Below are positions 28,096 to 38,681 of a stretch of DNA of 64,000 nucleotides, one piece after another. Position numbers and translations under genes: made by a program. The notes under the pieces were generated by a model. It was given only the letters and a program-made list of their open reading frames with translations, searched no databases and was not told where the DNA came from. Origin of the DNA: Dyadobacter sp. CY347 (GTDB lineage Bacteria; Bacteroidota; Bacteroidia; Cytophagales; Spirosomataceae); NCBI RefSeq assembly GCF_021502655.1, contig NZ_JAKFFT010000002.1, positions 806,001 through 870,000 of the forward strand, in the 5' to 3' direction. The stretch's first letter is position 1, and each line of letters starts with the position of its first letter.

Positions 28096-29279
28096 TGATT
28101 TAATACCGTTTTTATTTCTTGCCACATACGTTCGCTGGAAGAAGCAAGCGTTGAATTAATTTCTGTGAGCTGTTTCCTGATTTTATTGTTTGTTTCGTGA
28201 TCAAGCAATGCTTCAATTTTTGATAATATTAAATCACTTGGCTCTAAAAAACTAAATTCTTTTAAGCCATAGTCTTCAAACAACATTTCATACTTGTGAA
28301 GCCAGGAAGTACCAATGGAAGGAACATTTGAAGATAGTGCTGATGCAAGTGCATGAAAACGTGATCCGATCATAAATTCTGCCTTAGCAATTATTGATTT
28401 AAGTCGAACGGGATCCTCTTCTACAAAAAACGTCACCCGCTTGCTCAACGAGCTATCTAATTTTGCAACGATATCCTTGCCTACCTTTGCATCACCACTA
28501 GTACCTTGTGCATGTATCAACAACAGTACGTTCAGATCGCTCTTCTTTAATATAAAATCAATCGCATTAGCCATAGTGTCGACGTAGCTGTTTGTCCAAC
28601 TTGCGGATGCCTTATCAAGCATTCGCTCATTAGGCACTATCGCAACAAAAGGCAAGTTGATTTGCCCATCTTCTATTGCTATCTTTTTGTAAAAAGTTAA
28701 TGTGATATCTTGATATAACTTGATATTACTTTGCTCGGTTTTAATAGTATCAGTTATATAAGTATAAGATTGTCTGTCTCGTGCAATCAACAAATCTACC
28801 TCACTAACAACTCTGGTAATAGACTCTTTCATTCCGCTTTTCTCGAAAGACCCAAAGGCCTGGGGAAACAGGATAAACTTAGTTCCTTGGCTTTTCATCT
28901 TACGTGCGAATACTGCCAAATTGTACAAAGGCAACGAACCCCACTTATCACCGAACGCAAATCCTGAGATGTCAAAAACAGCATCAATGTCCCGCAATTC
29001 AATAGTCCCTTTTGCAACCTTTCCTTTCAGTTTCAGTAGCAGAGAAAAAAACCATGGATATTTTAGCAAATAGTCGAAATTCTTCCCATTACCATAATGA
29101 TATAATGGATAGTTCAGCTTTTCTATTCCAAGCTTCTTCAGCTTATCATCATTTCCTAGTAACGGACTTACTACTATGGTTGCATTAGGTATGAACTTCC
29201 CGATCGAAAAGACCAGACTTTCAAGCATCAGTTGAGCACCTTTATTACTGAAATTAGCTCCGGTTATTAAAATGTTCAT
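28092..29279 (-). CDS. Polysaccharide pyruvyl transferase
   Basis: 395 residues. The N-terminal NILITGANFSNKGAQLML block and the C-terminal FMIGSRFHALASALSSNVPSIG with its GSRFHA motif identify the PS_pyruv_trans family, which uses phosphoenolpyruvate to put ketal-linked pyruvate on polysaccharide sugars and so gives the polymer negative charge. It is ATGA-coupled to the nitroreductase upstream and to a glycosyltransferase downstream. This supports an anionic, CsaB- or WcaK-like exopolysaccharide. Confidence 0.88.
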   Translation of the reverse strand: MNILITGANFSNKGAQLMLESLVFSIGKFIPNATIVVSPLLGNDDKLKKLGIEKLNYPLYHYGNGKNFDYLLKYPWFFSLLLKLKGKVAKGTIELRDIDAVFDISGFAFGDKWGSLPLYNLAVFARKMKSQGTKFILFPQAFGSFEKSGMKESITRVVSEVDLLIARDRQSYTYITDTIKTEQSNIKLYQDITLTFYKKIAIEDGQINLPFVAIVPNERMLDKASASWTNSYVDTMANAIDFILKKSDLNVLLLIHAQGTSGDAKVGKDIVAKLDSSLSKRVTFFVEEDPVRLKSIIAKAEFMIGSRFHALASALSSNVPSIGTSWLHKYEMLFEDYGLKEFSFLEPSDLILSKIEALLDHETNNKIRKQLTEINSTLASSSERMWQEIKTVLNQ

Positions 29280-30283
29280 TCAGATAATTTTTTACGTTCG
29301 TTAAAAAGTAAGGCAGATTTGTTTGGACGCTTAGCTGAAAAAGGTATTTTACCATCATCGAGTGGATATCCCAAGCCAATCATCATAACAACTATCTCGC
29401 TTTTATCAATATTTAAAACCTTCCTCAACTGAGCCTCTCTGTCAGGGAGGTTTGGCCAGTTAATGCAAACTGTCCCCATACCAAGAGTTTCCGCGGCATA
29501 TAAAAAGCTCATAATACTCAAGCTTGAATCAATGACCGGAGCATTGATATCTCGCACGTCAAAATATCCGTCATACCGCCCTAGAACGACCATTATTGAC
29601 GGCAGAGAATATCCAGACACCCCACCCGGTATAGCAGCGAGTTTATCAACAATAGCTTTTTCATTATAGAACAAAAACTGGAACGCCTGACGATTACATG
29701 CACTAGGGGCGTATTTAGCAATCTCGTAAGCTTTCCGCACTAACTCGATATCAACAGGTTCCGGATGAAAGTACCGAACACTCCTTCTGCGGACTGAAAG
29801 ACTGAGAAGATCTTCATAGTTGACAGTTATTGGCGGGCGGGTCGATGAATGGTATGGTACTGAATTGACGTAGTCAAAAGAACTTGATATTTGCTCAAAA
29901 TCGTTTTTGATCAGTTTTAATTTGTCACTTAGCTTGACGGTTTTGAAGTAAAGCTTCAAGACAGATATAGCCCAATTTAAGGTATCGTCATCAATTACAT
30001 CCTTCGAGATAGCTGATTTTAAAAACTGTATTGTTTCTACAATGTAGTCTTCGGCAAACACCTCTTTTGCAACCGGGTAAGACAAACCTTTTTCCAGTCG
30101 GTGAATGTTTCTTCTTAGGTTGAAAAGTGTCGACTGTCCACTAGTATTTAATTCAATTCCATGCTTTAAAGCAGCAAATTTAAATCGTAACTGGTGTAAA
30201 GTCTTAAACTGCCAAATGCTTGTTGACTTACTCATTGCAAATGAAGTAAGTGCTTTTGTTATACTTTTGACTTTTTTTATCAT
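29276..30283 (-). CDS. Nitroreductase-family flavoprotein in the polysaccharide locus
   Basis: 335 residues. The first ~150 residues form an alpha-helical extension (NLRRNIHRLEKGLSYP), followed by a nitroreductase domain from about residue 165: SVRRRSVRYFHPEPV, APSACNRQAFQF and the C-terminal GLGYPLDD. Members bind FMN and use NAD(P)H. The gene is coupled to the pyruvyl transferase by an ATGA overlap and lies 12 bp after the flippase gene. Nitroreductase-like genes are recurrent guests in exopolysaccharide loci, but their reaction there is not established. Redox modification of a sugar or acyl group is inference. Confidence 0.83.
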   Translation of the reverse strand: MIKKVKSITKALTSFAMSKSTSIWQFKTLHQLRFKFAALKHGIELNTSGQSTLFNLRRNIHRLEKGLSYPVAKEVFAEDYIVETIQFLKSAISKDVIDDDTLNWAISVLKLYFKTVKLSDKLKLIKNDFEQISSSFDYVNSVPYHSSTRPPITVNYEDLLSLSVRRRSVRYFHPEPVDIELVRKAYEIAKYAPSACNRQAFQFLFYNEKAIVDKLAAIPGGVSGYSLPSIMVVLGRYDGYFDVRDINAPVIDSSLSIMSFLYAAETLGMGTVCINWPNLPDREAQLRKVLNIDKSEIVVMMIGLGYPLDDGKIPFSAKRPNKSALLFNERKKLSE

Positions 30284-30295
30284 AATTTCATTTTG

Positions 30296-31792
30296 TCAAG
30301 CCCCAACTATCAGTTCGGGCTGCTCTTTTGCTTTCCTGAAGTCTCGAATAGTAGCTAGAATTTCGGATTTCATCCTTAGCCAAATCAATGCTGCATAAAC
30401 TAGTATTATAATGACCGCTGCAACGATATAATTTGTGTCATACCATAAAAGGGTATAAGCAACCACTGCGGAACCAAGGGTAGCAAGAACGGGTGTCGCT
30501 AATGCTTTGCAAAATTCCATTGAGGAAATTTTCAGACTTAGCAACTTATTGAAGGTGTACTGCGCTAATAAAACGGCAAACACTTTATTTGCTAAAACTG
30601 CCCAGGCTGCTCCATTAATTCCCCCGTAGTAGATTCCAAAAGCCAATGACGGTAAAAAGATCAATGCTTTTACTATTTGCAATTGTAGTTCTAATTTAGC
30701 GAAGCCCAATCCTCTTATCAGCACGGTATTGCTATTTACCATCATAGAAAACAAAACTGAACCGGCAAGTATTTTTAATGGGTCGATGGTGTCAACCCAT
30801 TTACTTCCAAATACTTGGTAAATAAATGGTCCGCTGAATACAACAAAGTATAGCATAATAGGATATATTATAATACAATTGTATTCAATCACTTTTAAGT
30901 AGTATCGCTTTACCGCAGAGGAGTCGTTTTGTTTTTTTCCATACAGTGGATAAAGTACTGTATTCATTACTGTTGTCAACCTATTTCGAAAAGTATCAGT
31001 TAATACAAATGCCAATGTGTAGGAACCTAATAAGGTAGCATTTAGTAACTTACCAATGATAAGATAGTCGATATTGCCAATTATATAATTAACAATGCTT
31101 GTCAAAGTTGTGAGCATTCCGAATCCGAAAATCTCTCTAAAGGCCAAAGTCTCCCAAATGAATTTGGGAGTCCACTTCGTTGCCCAGAAATATAATGGCA
31201 TTGCGATAACAATGGAGGCCACAGAATTAAATGCAAGCGACCAGATGCCAAATCCTGCAAAAGCAAGTATCAGCGAGATCACTCCGGAAGTGACGTTGGC
31301 TATATTATCTATAAAAGCCATCTTTTTAAAGTTCATTTGCTTAGTTAGCTGAGCTTTATGAACTAAATTAATAGGGCTTGAAAGAATACCAAGACTAAGA
31401 ACAGGGATGAGATCCTTTAAGATTGGTTCGTTATAGTATGAAGCTACAAAATCGGACAACCCAAAACTGATCAGCAGGTATAGTGACGTAGACCATAACA
31501 CTCCTGTCCAAAATGCAGTGTGGAAATGGGCATTCCGTAGGTTTTGATCTTTCCGTTGTATTAGGGCTGCACCAATACCAATGTCATTTAGAACCTGGAC
31601 AAAACCGGTGAAAACAGTAGCCATTCCTACGACACCGAACTGCTCCGGAAAAAGTATTTTGGCCAGCACAAGCCTAATGGCGAATGTTAGTGACTGATTA
31701 ATTACCAGCTGTAAACCACTCCAGAATACTCCCTTAATGACTTGGCTTTTTGAGTTGCTCATCCTTAATCCTGCCTGAAAGTGATCATTCAA
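30296..31792 (-). CDS. Wzx-type flippase (MOP superfamily)
   Basis: 498 residues with about twelve to fourteen membrane segments. The N terminus ([14 protein letters not shown]) and [24 protein letters not shown] and FWTGVLWS are typical of the WzxC/polysaccharide-exporter group of the MOP superfamily. It should move the lipid-linked repeat unit across the inner membrane. The start overlaps gmd by 8 bp; a Met at residue 11 (MSNSKSQ) is an alternative initiator. A separate, more divergent flippase is encoded in locus 2. Confidence 0.88.
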   Translation of the reverse strand: MNDHFQAGLRMSNSKSQVIKGVFWSGLQLVINQSLTFAIRLVLAKILFPEQFGVVGMATVFTGFVQVLNDIGIGAALIQRKDQNLRNAHFHTAFWTGVLWSTSLYLLISFGLSDFVASYYNEPILKDLIPVLSLGILSSPINLVHKAQLTKQMNFKKMAFIDNIANVTSGVISLILAFAGFGIWSLAFNSVASIVIAMPLYFWATKWTPKFIWETLAFREIFGFGMLTTLTSIVNYIIGNIDYLIIGKLLNATLLGSYTLAFVLTDTFRNRLTTVMNTVLYPLYGKKQNDSSAVKRYYLKVIEYNCIIIYPIMLYFVVFSGPFIYQVFGSKWVDTIDPLKILAGSVLFSMMVNSNTVLIRGLGFAKLELQLQIVKALIFLPSLAFGIYYGGINGAAWAVLANKVFAVLLAQYTFNKLLSLKISSMEFCKALATPVLATLGSAVVAYTLLWYDTNYIVAAVIIILVYAALIWLRMKSEILATIRDFRKAKEQPELIVGA

Positions 31793-32927
31793 AGAAATTC
31801 ATTACGCCGAAACCTTCCTTCAACAGCAACTGATCCTTTTGAAATAAGCGAAGATCTGACGATGCCATATCTTCTATTAATGTATCCAAAGTGTGTTTTG
31901 GCTTCCATCCCAATTTTTCCTGTGACTTAGTTGGGTCGCCAATAAGCAGTTCAACCTCTGTCGGACGGTAATATCTTGGATCTATTTTTAACACCGTTGT
32001 ACCAGGCTGCAAGTGAGGGCCATATGCAATGCCAAGCTCTGACAACCGAGAACTATCTACAGATGCTATTGTACCAATTTCATCAGATTCCGAGCCTGTG
32101 AATTGTAGTTCAATACCAAGGAACGCAAATGTCTTCCTGATAAATTCTCTAACTCGGGTAGTAACGCCGGTCGCGATAACAAAGTCCTCAGATGTATCCT
32201 GCTGAAGTATTAAATACATGGCTTCGACGTAGTCTTTTGCATGTCCCCAATCTCTCTGGGCGTCTATATTTCCCATATATAGGCAATCCTGCAGCCCCAA
32301 TACAATTTTGGCTGCTGCGCGGGTAATTTTGCGGGTAACAAACGTTTCGCCTCTTAATGGAGATTCGTGATTAAACAGAATTCCATTAGAAGCAAACATT
32401 CCGTAAGCTTCTCTGTAATTCACCGTGATCCAGTATGCGTACATTTTTGCAACTGCATAGGGTGATCTTGGATAGAATGGGGTGGTCTCAGATTGAGGAA
32501 CAGCCTGCACTAAGCCATAAAGTTCGGACGTTGACGCCTGGTAAATTTTTGTTTTTTTAGTCAAGCCCAAAAGTCTGACAGCTTCTAAGATTCGAAGCGT
32601 TCCTATACCATCAGCATTTGCTGTATATTCTGGAATTTCAAAACTCACTTGCACGTGGCTCATTGCCGCCAAATTATAAATTTCGTCCGGCTGCACTTCC
32701 TGGATTATGCGTGTCAAGTTCATGGAGTCTGTCAAATCACCGTAATGCAATTTGAATCTAGCGTCAGTGACGTGTGGATCTTCATAAAGGTGATCGATAC
32801 GATCAGTATTGAAAAGAGAACTCCGTCTCTTAATACCATGCACGATATATCCTTTGCTTAATAAAAGCTCAGTAAGATATGCACCATCCTGTCCAGTTAC
32901 ACCAGTAATCAACGCTATTTTTGACAT
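31785..32927 (-). CDS. gmd: GDP-mannose 4,6-dehydratase
   Basis: 380 residues. It converts GDP-D-mannose to GDP-4-keto-6-deoxy-D-mannose in the cytoplasm, the first step to GDP-L-fucose. Markers are the [10 protein letters not shown] nucleotide-binding motif at the N terminus, GIKRRSS, the STSELYG block and the [12 protein letters not shown] catalytic YxxxK. The next enzyme, Fcl, is encoded immediately upstream (56 bp gap). Length is typical. Genes for GDP-mannose itself (manA/B/C) are not in the window. Confidence 0.97.
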   Translation of the reverse strand: MSKIALITGVTGQDGAYLTELLLSKGYIVHGIKRRSSLFNTDRIDHLYEDPHVTDARFKLHYGDLTDSMNLTRIIQEVQPDEIYNLAAMSHVQVSFEIPEYTANADGIGTLRILEAVRLLGLTKKTKIYQASTSELYGLVQAVPQSETTPFYPRSPYAVAKMYAYWITVNYREAYGMFASNGILFNHESPLRGETFVTRKITRAAAKIVLGLQDCLYMGNIDAQRDWGHAKDYVEAMYLILQQDTSEDFVIATGVTTRVREFIRKTFAFLGIELQFTGSESDEIGTIASVDSSRLSELGIAYGPHLQPGTTVLKIDPRYYRPTEVELLIGDPTKSQEKLGWKPKHTLDTLIEDMASSDLRLFQKDQLLLKEGFGVMNFFE

Positions 32928-32983
32928 CTTTTTTAAGTTTAATGACTATTGATTTAATATATTTTAAACAATGAGCATAAGGC

Positions 32984-33928
32984 TCAGTTAACAGCGTACA
33001 ACTCTTGATTCTGTAAAAAATCATTGTATGCCAAATCTATTCCTTCTTTTAGTTGGATTGTGTGTTGCCAACCTAGCCCATGTAGGGTAGATACATCCAT
33101 CAATTTTCTAGGCGTACCATCAGGTTTCGATGTATCCCATCTAATTTCTCCTTCATAACCCACAGCTTGTGCAACTAGTGTAGTTAGGTCCTTTATTGAA
33201 AGGTCTTGCCCGGTACCAATATTTACAAATTCTTTGCCGCTGTAGGTCCGCATCAAAAATAAGCAAGCGTCTGCAAGATCATCGGCAAATAAAAACTCTC
33301 TCATAGGCGAACCTGTACCCCACGCTGTCACAAAAGGTTGGTTTTCTTCTTTCGCTGTATGAAATTTCCGGATTAAAGCCGGTAATACATGCGAATTATT
33401 TAAATGATAATTATCACCATAGCCGTACAAATTTGTAGGCATTACACTAATAAAGTCACAGTTATATTGATCTCGATACGCTTCACATAGTTTTATTCCC
33501 GCAATCTTAGCGATTGCATAAGGTTCATTCGTTTCTTCCAAAACTCCTGTAAGCAGATACTCTTCTTTTAATGGTTGGGGAGCCATTTTGGGATAAATGC
33601 AGGAAGAACCCAAAAACATAAGCTTAATAACATTATTCAAATGAGCTTGATGAATGATGTTTGCCTCGATCATTAAGTTTTCATAAATGAAGTCAGCTCT
33701 ATAGGTGTTGTTCGCCACAATTCCACCAACTTTTGCTGCTGCCAAAAACACGTAATCGGGCTTCTCTTCGGAAAAAAAATCTGCAACCGCTGCTTGGCTA
33801 CGCAAATCTAACTCCGAAGAGGTACGGGTTAGAATATTTTCATATCCATTTTTCCGTAATGCTCTCGTAATGGCTGACCCAACCATGCCTCTGTGGCCAG
33901 CTACATATATTTTAGATAATTTGTCCAT
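32984..33928 (-). CDS. fcl: GDP-L-fucose synthase
   Basis: 314 residues. It epimerises and reduces GDP-4-keto-6-deoxymannose to GDP-L-fucose. The N-terminal [10 protein letters not shown] motif, LAAAKVGGI, the GSSCIYP block, [11 protein letters not shown] (catalytic Tyr and Lys) and the SPMREFL block are diagnostic. It is the first gene of the main minus-strand series after the 532-bp gap behind wzc and is followed by gmd. Locus 1 therefore makes its own GDP-fucose donor. Confidence 0.96.
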   Translation of the reverse strand: MDKLSKIYVAGHRGMVGSAITRALRKNGYENILTRTSSELDLRSQAAVADFFSEEKPDYVFLAAAKVGGIVANNTYRADFIYENLMIEANIIHQAHLNNVIKLMFLGSSCIYPKMAPQPLKEEYLLTGVLEETNEPYAIAKIAGIKLCEAYRDQYNCDFISVMPTNLYGYGDNYHLNNSHVLPALIRKFHTAKEENQPFVTAWGTGSPMREFLFADDLADACLFLMRTYSGKEFVNIGTGQDLSIKDLTTLVAQAVGYEGEIRWDTSKPDGTPRKLMDVSTLHGLGWQHTIQLKEGIDLAYNDFLQNQELYAVN

Positions 33929-34460
33929 TCGTTTACAGATTCAATAGTTTTCTGATATTCGATTCTTGATGATTCAAAAAGCCTGATAAGTAAAGCCATG
34001 ATTGAAGTTTCGAGGGTGCACTTACAATGTTGACAGGTCACTTAATCAGTTTGGCACTTGAAGGTCAGATACTTTTCTGGCTATATGTTTAAACAATCAC
34101 TTAATTCCTTTTGTCAAAACTGACGCACGTGAACAAGCCGACATAGCAAGTTTCGACTACTGCCAATGTCATGTCTGAAGAAATAAATGATTAGTAATTA
34201 GGCTGGATGACATCCGGGGCCCCTCCGGAAAAGAGTAGCAAGACTCTGCGAATATCGATACCCGCTTAGGTGTAAGAGTGTTCTGTTCATATAACGTTGA
34301 GAGAATGTGACGATTTTATATCAAATCGATTTGTATAGAAATACATTTCGTTTTGCTTTTCTGAAAATAATTCAATCTTCAGTATGGTGCAAATTTAAAA
34401 TTGCATTTTGTACTTAAATACAATTTTAAATTTGCGTAGTTTAATTTTTAAATATGATCA
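33929..34460. other. Long non-coding gap and probable leader between wzc and fcl
   Basis: 532 bp with no supported gene inside an otherwise tightly packed locus. Near its wzc side is a perfect 15-bp inverted repeat (34389-34435). Its other notable element is GGGGCCCC (34218-34225), flanked by CCGG on one side and TCCGG on the other. The minus-strand candidate -7 box TAAATTTG (34397-34390) would leave a leader of about 460 nt before fcl. It may hold a promoter, a terminator for wzc, or a regulatory RNA leader; no known riboswitch was recognised. Confidence 0.5.
34389..34435. repeat. Perfect 15-bp inverted repeat downstream of wzc
   Basis: GCAAATTTAAAATTG (34389-34403) and CAATTTTAAATTTGC (34421-34435) are exact reverse complements with a 17-bp spacer. 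The repeat embeds TAAATTTG, a TAnnTTTG-like box, on both strands, pointing outward. It lies 26 bp past the wzc stop and upstream of fcl. It could be an AT-rich terminator or an operator over a promoter for the fcl-gmd set. Confidence 0.6.
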
Positions 34461-36839
34461 CTAACTCCTTGTGATCATTTTCCTCAATTTTGTTTCAATG
34501 GTCTGGATTTTGCTCTCTGGTTCATCGCCATAATATCCATATCCATATCCGCCATATCCATATCCGTATCCATATCCACCACCGTATTTAACACCGTTGA
34601 AGATTATAGAAAGATTGGTAAATCGTTGGGCTCTTTGCAAATCGCCAATTCGCTTTAAATGATCCAGCAGAGTGTAATTAAAACGCACCAGATATAATGT
34701 GGCATCTACGTATTTCTCTATCAGAGACGAATCTGTTACAAGACCGAAAGGAGGCGAATCGATCAAAATGTAATCGTACTGCTCACGAAGCTCTTTCAAC
34801 AGAATCGGAAGTCGGCCGTTACTGATAAGCTCAGACGGATTAGGAGGGATCGGACCACTTGTCAGCACATCGAACTTTGGATGAACCCCACTTGGTTGAA
34901 TGAAGTCCTGCGGCGTTCCTTGGCCAATTAAGCAATTGGAGGCCCCAGTTTTATTTGAAACCAGCAGACGCTCGTGAAGGGTAGGCTTTCTTAAATCTAA
35001 TCCAATCAAGAGAACTCTTTTGTCAGAGTAAGCTAAACTTGCGGCAAGATTTATACTAACAAAGCTTTTACCTTCACCTCCAATGGATGATGTGAACATA
35101 ATAGTTCTGCAATTTCCATCCCCCAAATATTGCAAGTTAGTGCGGAGAGCCCTGAATTGTTCTGCAACAGCACTTCGGCTTGTCATTTTAATAATCGCAT
35201 CCTCGCCAGGCTGATCCTTGGTAGTCTTCATCAGGCCTATTTCCCCCAGCACAGAAGTTCTTGTTGTGCTTTCTACTTCTTCCCGATTCTGTACTGTATT
35301 GTTTAGTAGTAAGAGTAAATTGATGAGCAACAAGGGAACAAGTATACCCGCCGCAGTAGCACCAGCCCACACGATCAGTCTTTTTGGTTTTATCGGAACA
35401 AAAGACGCGATTGGCGCATCAACTAATCTGCTATCCGTTACAGTTGCAGCATATCCCAATGCAGTCTCCTCTCTCTTTTGAAGGAGGTAGAGATATAGGC
35501 CCTCTTTAATACTTTGTTGACGCTTAATGCCAACATACTCACGTTCTTTTTGCGGAATACTGCGAAGTCCGGCAGAGAAGCGGGCGTTAACACCCTCTAA
35601 ACTACTCTTAGTTACATCCAATCCACGTTTTAGATTCTGAACGTTTTCTCTTATAGCTTGCCGGGTATTTGCAATTTGAGTATTAATTGTACCTAGTAGC
35701 GGATTGCTTGCCTGTGTAGTCTGAGCATATTTTTCTCTCTGAATTTGCAAGTCGTTATATCTTGTCAAAAGTGAGACAAGTATAGGATCGTTAATCATAT
35801 AGGTAGCAGGAGCAGGCGAACCGTCACCAGCATTTTTTATATAATTATCAACACTTTCTAAAACGCTAATCTTAATATTTACATCATTAAGTTGCGCGTC
35901 GTTTTCTTTAATGTTTTGCAGATAAAGATTAGATTCAGCACTTATGTCTGTGAGTCCTTGATTTTTCTTATAGGACTCAACATCCTTTTCAACATCTCCC
36001 AATTCCCCGGTTATCAGACCTAATCTGCTTTCAATAAATTTCAAGGTGTTGCTAGCTTCGCTATTCTTATCATTAAGGGATGATTGTACATATACATCCA
36101 ATAACTTGTTCAAGACGTCCTTGCCGCGCTGTATGGAGGTATCCTCAAAACTGAGCTCCAGAACGGTACTTTTTTGATTAGGTTTTAATATTTCAAGCCT
36201 TTTTAAAAGGATGCCAGTCAGGGTTTTAACATCTTTGAAGTTAACATCGACATCTTTGAAGGTTGACTCTGCTCCCTTTTGTATTGAGAACAAACCCCAC
36301 GGATTGCGAAATTTTTGACCGAATTTATATTTGTTTGTCTCATCATTTATAGTAAACGATTCATTGTCTATAACATGAATTACCAATGGATTTTCATAAG
36401 CAAATTCCGAAATCAGCTCAGGCTTTATAATGATTGGACTTTGTTTGTAGAGATCAATCGTTTTTAGGCCGTCGGTAGTCTCATAATTAATGTCCAGGGA
36501 TAATTCCCTGATGGTCTGTTCCATTAATGATTGAGATTTGAGGATTTCAATCTCATTCTCGACCAATTTATTTCCTCCAAATTGAGCCATTTCCTCTATG
36601 ATGTCATTTCCGCTTCCAGAAATTCCCTTTTGATCGTCTTTGATAAGGAGTTTCGCTTTGGCTAAATAGACTGGCTGTGTGATCTGAAGAAAAAAGAATG
36701 CTGATATAAGCGCTAAGGCTAAGCAAATTGGGAACAAAAACCAATATCTAACATAGCCTCTGATATAGGAATGAAGGTCAAATTTCTTCCCTTGCTCATC
36801 AATTTGATCTTGATGGAATTCGCTACTTTGATTATTCAT
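34461..36839 (-). CDS. Wzc-like polysaccharide co-polymerase and tyrosine autokinase (locus 1)
   Basis: 792 residues. An N-terminal Wzz domain with a membrane segment at about 32-53, a long coiled periplasmic region, a second membrane segment at about 485-510 and a C-terminal BY-kinase domain (about 570-745) with Walker A GGEGKS (near 586), LLIGLDLRKP (Walker A') and ILIDSPP (Walker B). The tail is a dense Tyr/Gly cluster (GGGYGYGYGYGG, then YGYGYYGD), the usual autophosphorylation site. Wzc kinases set chain length and export together with Wza. It lies 68 bp after the wza gene and is followed by the long gap before fcl. CpsB, two genes upstream, should dephosphorylate it. Confidence 0.93.
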   Translation of the reverse strand: MNNQSSEFHQDQIDEQGKKFDLHSYIRGYVRYWFLFPICLALALISAFFFLQITQPVYLAKAKLLIKDDQKGISGSGNDIIEEMAQFGGNKLVENEIEILKSQSLMEQTIRELSLDINYETTDGLKTIDLYKQSPIIIKPELISEFAYENPLVIHVIDNESFTINDETNKYKFGQKFRNPWGLFSIQKGAESTFKDVDVNFKDVKTLTGILLKRLEILKPNQKSTVLELSFEDTSIQRGKDVLNKLLDVYVQSSLNDKNSEASNTLKFIESRLGLITGELGDVEKDVESYKKNQGLTDISAESNLYLQNIKENDAQLNDVNIKISVLESVDNYIKNAGDGSPAPATYMINDPILVSLLTRYNDLQIQREKYAQTTQASNPLLGTINTQIANTRQAIRENVQNLKRGLDVTKSSLEGVNARFSAGLRSIPQKEREYVGIKRQQSIKEGLYLYLLQKREETALGYAATVTDSRLVDAPIASFVPIKPKRLIVWAGATAAGILVPLLLINLLLLLNNTVQNREEVESTTRTSVLGEIGLMKTTKDQPGEDAIIKMTSRSAVAEQFRALRTNLQYLGDGNCRTIMFTSSIGGEGKSFVSINLAASLAYSDKRVLLIGLDLRKPTLHERLLVSNKTGASNCLIGQGTPQDFIQPSGVHPKFDVLTSGPIPPNPSELISNGRLPILLKELREQYDYILIDSPPFGLVTDSSLIEKYVDATLYLVRFNYTLLDHLKRIGDLQRAQRFTNLSIIFNGVKYGGGYGYGYGYGGYGYGYYGDEPESKIQTIETKLRKMITRS

Positions 36840-36907
36840 ACTAAGGAAATTATTTCTTTGTTGAGTTTTCTAGTGATAACACACTTCCAGAATACGGGGA
36901 ATTGTGA

Positions 36908-37720
36908 TTATCTTAATCTATAAATAACAAGTGTTAGTGCGGTTACCACACTGAGGAACAAAGGGGCCAGCTGAATTGTCCTGTCGGTTGTATTCATGCG
37001 AGCTTTTATCGGCTCAACATAAATTACATCGTTCTTATGCAAATTATAAAAAGGGGATTCAAATATGTCCCGAGATGTTAAGTCAATTCTCGCATATTGA
37101 CGCTCACCCATTTCCTCTCGGATGATCATAATATTATTGCGTCTCCCATAGATCGTGAGATCACCTGCCAAACTCAGAACCTCTGGTAATGTAATTTTTT
37201 CATCAGGAATCACATAAACCGCAGGGCGGTTGACCTCTCCCAAAACTGAAACTTTGAAATTTATATTTTTGATGTTGACTGAAGGTTCCTTCAGATAAAC
37301 CAACAATCTGTTACGGATGGTATCAGCAGCGGCCTGCATTTTTAATCCTTCTACGTGAATTTTGCCTACCAGGGGGAGCTCGATATTTCCCTCACTGTCG
37401 ACAAGATAACCGAAAGGTTGTCTTGCATTATTACTTCCGGTTCCATAGCTGATCGATGTTGTAGAAAACTCATTTGCCGCATTAAATATTGAGTTAGCCT
37501 CAGGGCTCAAGCTTCCGACAATAATTGATAGCATGTCACTTGTAGCAATTTTGGGGACGTAATTCTGCTGAATTTTCGACGCTGAGTAGCGCAACGTATC
37601 GCCTTGGAAATATACAATCGACTTGGGAGATACACAGGATGTTGTTCCTGCGATCATCGCAATAAAAGCAAAAAGTAAAATGAATGTGATTTGAGAGAAT
37701 CGCTTAGTGCGTAAGATCAT
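36908..37720 (-). CDS. Wza-like polysaccharide export lipoprotein (locus 1)
   Basis: 270 residues. A hydrophobic signal ends in a lipobox (GTTSC) at about residues 25-29; PKSIVYFQGD follows. The Poly_export and SLBB domains are shown by DMLSIIVGS, YLVDSEGNIELPLVGKIHVEG and VNFKVSVLGEV-type blocks and VYVIPDEKITL. A hydrophobic C terminus (LFLSVVTALTLVIY) fits the outer-membrane helix. It forms the export channel with Wzc. It precedes wzc by 68 bp and follows cpsB after a 223-bp gap. Confidence 0.92.
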   Translation of the reverse strand: MILRTKRFSQITFILLFAFIAMIAGTTSCVSPKSIVYFQGDTLRYSASKIQQNYVPKIATSDMLSIIVGSLSPEANSIFNAANEFSTTSISYGTGSNNARQPFGYLVDSEGNIELPLVGKIHVEGLKMQAAADTIRNRLLVYLKEPSVNIKNINFKVSVLGEVNRPAVYVIPDEKITLPEVLSLAGDLTIYGRRNNIMIIREEMGERQYARIDLTSRDIFESPFYNLHKNDVIYVEPIKARMNTTDRTIQLAPLFLSVVTALTLVIYRLR

Positions 37721-37943
37721 GAGTTAACGTGAGTATATTAAATTACTAAATTAATTTGTTGTTATTCAGCTGATTGTCCTTGGGAAAACAGTCATTTAAG
37801 AATCAAAATTGCTACTCTTAATCTCTATTACTTTATTATACGGGCTTAAAGTACAAATGCGAGGGGAAGGTATTTCTTTCTATTGTGCAATAAATGCGAA
37901 ATCAGTATTAATGACAAATATAGAATAAATTCAATTATCATCA

Positions 37944-38681
37944 TTAAATATTTATAAGTTTTTCATTCTGAAAAGGATAATCCGTTACCCAGTTGTGTTT
38001 GTTGCTCTTCTGAATTAGCTCTAAGTGCTGAATTTTGTGAGCATCAGTCCCCAAAAAAGTAATGAGATTGTTTTTTAACAGCCATTCTGCCATCTTCAAA
38101 ATATTGTCTCCGTAGTAACCAGTTAGTGATAAAATGTTCACTTGTAGCTCACAACCGCCATCTGCCAGTTTCTTGTAAACGGAAGGGTCTGAGTAGAAAT
38201 AGGTATAACGCTCCGGGTGAGCTAGAACAGGTTGATAACCCTTGCTGATGATAGAGAACAGATTCTCTGATGTGTTCATCAGAGGCGTAGAGTAGGGTAA
38301 CTCTACAAGCAGACGATTCCCGGGAAGTGTCATTAAACGTTGCCCCGACGCAAGCATTTCGTTGAAATGCTCATCAATGAAGTATTCGGCAGCGGCATCG
38401 ATCTGGATTGATAGTCCTGCCTTTTTAGCACCTTGTCGAACATCTTCCAGTCCTGCCTGAATAATCTCTGGTGTATTTCTGTAGCAGTCCCACATAACGT
38501 GAGGACTTGTAACGATTTTAGAATAACCAAGAGATTGCATTTTAGCAGCCATCGCAACAGCTTCATCAACTGTTTCGACGCCGTCATCAATTCCTGGTAT
38601 GATATGGGAATGTATGTCTATACCGATATGGGCTAAACTTACCTCCTTATTTTTCTTTTTGTCGAATAACCAGTTGAGCAT
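37944..38681 (-). CDS. CpsB/YwqE-type PHP tyrosine phosphatase
   Basis: 245 residues with the PHP metal-binding pattern: DIHSHIIPGIDDG near residue 22, TSPHV, the AAEYFID segment, HPERY and GTDAH. Members of this family are manganese-dependent phosphotyrosine phosphatases of the BY-kinase of the same locus, and so regulate capsule chain length and amount. It is the first gene of locus 1, ahead of wza and wzc. No other phosphatase of this kind is encoded in locus 2, so it may serve both kinases. Confidence 0.92.
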   Translation of the reverse strand: MLNWLFDKKKNKEVSLAHIGIDIHSHIIPGIDDGVETVDEAVAMAAKMQSLGYSKIVTSPHVMWDCYRNTPEIIQAGLEDVRQGAKKAGLSIQIDAAAEYFIDEHFNEMLASGQRLMTLPGNRLLVELPYSTPLMNTSENLFSIISKGYQPVLAHPERYTYFYSDPSVYKKLADGGCELQVNILSLTGYYGDNILKMAEWLLKNNLITFLGTDAHKIQHLELIQKSNKHNWVTDYPFQNEKLINI

